This document shows, piece after piece, positions 5,338 to 6,786 of a DNA stretch of 6,786 nucleotides; within the stretch, counting starts at the first letter, position 1, and each line of letters begins with the position of its first letter. The translations under genes and the position numbers were made by a program. The DNA comes from Gammaproteobacteria bacterium (GTDB taxonomy: Bacteria; Pseudomonadota; Gammaproteobacteria; Pseudomonadales; Azotimanducaceae). The stretch lies in the NCBI GenBank assembly GCA_003228415.1, contig QIDL01000193.1, forward strand, positions 1 through 6,786. Reading direction: 5' to 3'. Under the pieces are notes generated by a model. That model was not told the origin of the DNA. It did not search any database and worked only from the letters and a program-made list of their open reading frames with translations.

Positions 5338-6261
5338 ATGCACCAGACGGATCGGACACGCCATGGGAAGGATGAAGCTGTCGATGATGAAGCGCTGTTT
5401 CAGCACCTCAAGTATCCACCGCAGGTAGCCTGGCCCACGGTGTTTCTTTTTCTCGTTTCCACGATTGTATTTGTTGGTACAACCAGTCTCGCGGTGCAAG
5501 GCGAGCTCGCCATGACCGTTGGGATGCTGATCAATTCGGTATGTTTATACAATCTGTTCAGCGTATTTCACGACGCGTCGCACAGCGCCGTCTCCAGAAA
5601 CCGCAGGCTCAACGACACTATCGGCTACCTGTCTTTCGGACTGCTTTCTCCACATATGCCTTTCAATGTCTTGCGTTCGATACATATGATCCATCACAAG
5701 AACGCTAATTCCGAAAGCGACATAGCGGATACCTACGTGACTCGAGGTCCCTGGTGGCTGTTACCGCTACGCTGGTTGACCCTGGATGTCAGCTACCTGC
5801 GTACCTACTGGAAGAGGCGAGCGTTTCGCAAAACCGGGGAAAAGGCCATTCTGATGCTGGCGTTCTCACTGACGGCGATTACCATTGCAGTGTTACTCTG
5901 GCTCGGATACTGGCAGGAACTTCTGATGCTGTGGTTCATACCCGGGCGCATCACCATCCTGCTCATCAGCCTGGTTTTTGTGTACCTGCCACATTACCCA
6001 CACACAGTTACGCAGAAAGAAGACCCGTACCAGGCAACGAGCATCCGCAAAGGATGGGAGTGGTTGCTGAATCCGCTATTTCTATATCAGAATTACCATC
6101 TGGTTCATCACCTGTACCCGGCGGCACCTTTTTACCGCATGCAGAAAATCTGGGAGGCACGTCAGCGTTTCCATATGGAACACAACCCCGCAGTAGTTGA
6201 CGCGTTCGGGCTCAGGCCTAGCCACCAGACCCTGCTGCCCGTTCATAGTCCTGTGAGATAA
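5338..6261 (+). CDS. Membrane fatty acid desaturase/hydroxylase family (three His boxes)
   Basis: Counting from ATG 5338, the 307-residue protein has membrane helices at about 31-52, 58-76, 173-192 and 195-217. It carries the His boxes of the di-iron membrane desaturase superfamily (PF00487-like): HDASH (78-82), HMIHH (116-120) and HLVHH (254-258), plus an extra HYPH (219-222) after the last helix. Such enzymes insert double bonds or hydroxyls into acyl chains or carotenoids using O2 and an external electron donor. The substrate cannot be told from the sequence. It lacks a fused cytochrome b5 or ferredoxin domain, so the electron donor is encoded elsewhere. The stop TAA (6259-6261) lies 3 nt before the selenoprotein start, so the two are almost certainly co-transcribed and translationally coupled. 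Confidence 0.88.
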   Translation: MHQTDRTRHGKDEAVDDEALFQHLKYPPQVAWPTVFLFLVSTIVFVGTTSLAVQGELAMTVGMLINSVCLYNLFSVFHDASHSAVSRNRRLNDTIGYLSFGLLSPHMPFNVLRSIHMIHHKNANSESDIADTYVTRGPWWLLPLRWLTLDVSYLRTYWKRRAFRKTGEKAILMLAFSLTAITIAVLLWLGYWQELLMLWFIPGRITILLISLVFVYLPHYPHTVTQKEDPYQATSIRKGWEWLLNPLFLYQNYHLVHHLYPAAPFYRMQKIWEARQRFHMEHNPAVVDAFGLRPSHQTLLPVHSPVR

Positions 6262-6264
6262 GCC

Positions 6265-6786
6265 ATGCCTCATATTGAAACGATTGCGCCTAGATTTGCG
6301 AGTGGCGAAACCGCCGATGTATATCGATATATGGGCGAGGTCGGCAGCGGATCGACATGGGCGCCAGACGCCAAGTTACCGGCCAATGTTGCCCAGATCG
6401 TCCAGCTGTTCAGCATAAAGCCAGCCAATATGCGGCGCATGATCCGATCCTGGGAACTGTCCATGTGGAGCGGGACCGAACCCAGAGCCAACAGAGAGCT
6501 CATCGCCGCAATCGTCTCTAGGGTCAACAGTTGCGTCTACTGAACCGATGCCCATGAGGCATTCCTGCAGGCTGCAGGAGGAGACGCAAAACGTGCTGGA
6601 GCGTTGGTTGACGGTACGCTGACCGATGCCACGGAGTTCGAACGTGCCGCAATCGCCCTGGTCGGAGCCGCCTTTGAAAGACCCCGTGAATTGACGAGCG
6701 CAGACCTGGATCCGTTACGTGAAATCGTGGGAGAAAGTGCGATCGACTACGCGCTGGTACTGACGATGTTTCACTTCATCAATCGT
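6265..6786 (+). CDS. AhpD/carboxymuconolactone decarboxylase-fold selenoprotein (CVYU), 3' end outside window (partial)
   Basis: The frame from ATG 6265 runs 174 codons to the window edge, interrupted only by TGA 6541-6543 (codon 93). Upstream, ANRELIAAIVSRVNSCVY (75-92) and downstream, TDAHEAFLQAAG (94-105) are the two halves of the family core; homologues normally have Cys at 93. Taking UGA as selenocysteine, E78, C90, U93 and H97 have the same spacings (12, 3, 4) as E118, C130, C133 and H137 of mycobacterial AhpD, so Sec replaces the peroxide-attacking Cys. A hairpin meeting bacterial SECIS rules lies 25 nt after the UGA (6562-6580). The continuation (to 174) stays helical and family-like, ending in ESAIDYALVLTMFHFINR. 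The likely role is a thiol/selenol-dependent peroxidase or related redox enzyme in the cytosol. The start lies 3 nt after the desaturase stop. Sec forms of AhpD/CMD proteins are known from environmental sequence, so the family is not new. Alternatives are a TGC-to-TGA error or a nonsense mutation; the hairpin argues against both. Confidence 0.8.
6541..6543 (+). other. In-frame UGA read as selenocysteine (Sec93)
   Basis: TGA occupies the second Cys position of the C-x-x-C redox motif (TGC GTC TAC TGA). TGC for Cys90 differs from it only at the third base. UGA still serves as a stop in the DUF2147 and TfoX-like genes, so recoding here must be local, as SECIS-directed decoding is. Confidence 0.78.
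6562..6580 (+). promoter_or_regulatory. Bacterial SECIS-like hairpin downstream of the recoded UGA
   Basis: UCCUGC (6563-6568) pairs perfectly with GCAGGA (6574-6579), closed below by a U6562-G6580 wobble. The apical loop is AGGCU (6569-6573), or GGC if A-U also pairs. A G is at the first or second loop position, the loop is 3-5 nt, and 25-26 nt separate UGA from the loop, within the 16-37 nt range described for bacterial SECIS elements. The top, GCAGGCUGC, closely resembles the GCAGGUCUGC top of the E. coli fdhF element as I recall it. Confidence 0.72.

Noticed and set aside
5137..5499. N-terminal extension of the DUF385 protein to 254 residues
   Set aside because: It overlaps the desaturase coding region on the other strand, has no family similarity, and a strong ribosome site fixes the start at GTG 5136.
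592..6786. Genome-wide reassignment of UGA to a sense codon
   Set aside because: The DUF2147 gene (592-594) and the TfoX-like gene (4378-4380) both end at TGA at the expected family C-termini, and the other genes have no internal TGA.

Overview
The window looks like part of the chromosome of a Gram-negative proteobacterium, probably an uncultured or environmental gammaproteobacterium. This rests on GC-rich genes with short spacers, Shine-Dalgarno sites, exported and membrane proteins of proteobacterial type (DUF2147, Yip1/DUF1282, DUF385 with a membrane anchor, TfoX N-domain), and normal use of UGA as a stop in at least two genes (DUF2147 and TfoX-like). The lineage call is an inference from protein families only. 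No RNA genes, CRISPR array, insertion sequence or attachment site were seen.

Layout: (1) 1-1113, minus strand: an exported DUF2147 protein followed after 48 nt by a TIR-domain protein. The TIR gene starts at a TTG and runs off the left edge just as it enters a membrane helix. (2) 1114-1388: an AT-rich divergent promoter region with a 23-bp dyad. (3) 1389-2408, plus: a Yip1-family five-helix membrane protein whose frame is intact except for one in-frame UGA inside helix 3. (4) 2471-3394, minus: a DsbA/thioredoxin-fold protein whose CxxC is reduced to CSIA, then a 186-nt divergent region and a plus-strand short-chain dehydrogenase (3581-4357). (5) 4378-5136, minus: a membrane-anchored DUF385 (F420H2/quinone reductase-like) protein and a TfoX-N-domain protein, separated by 9 nt. 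(6) 5338-6786, plus: a three-histidine-box membrane desaturase and, 3 nt later, an AhpD/carboxymuconolactone-decarboxylase-fold protein that continues past the right edge.

The most interesting object is the last gene. Its frame meets a UGA at 6541-6543 exactly where the second Cys of the AhpD CxxC motif should be (C90-V-Y-U93). The frame stays open to the window end with conserved family sequence. The Glu-Cys-Sec-His spacing (E78, C90, U93, H97) equals that of the AhpD active site. Twenty-five nucleotides after the UGA is a perfect 6-bp hairpin with an AGGCU loop, which fits the bacterial SECIS rules. I call it a selenoprotein that standard gene callers would truncate at 92 residues. The in-frame UGA in the Yip1 gene has neither a CxxU-type context nor a good SECIS, so I treat it separately as a nonsense mutation, readthrough site or sequence error.

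Functionally the window mixes redox proteins (selenocysteine peroxidase-like, DsbA-like, DUF385, SDR) and lipid or membrane proteins (desaturase, Yip1). The tight coupling of desaturase and Sec-peroxidase suggests handling of oxidised lipid or desaturase-linked peroxide, which is an inference from gene order only.
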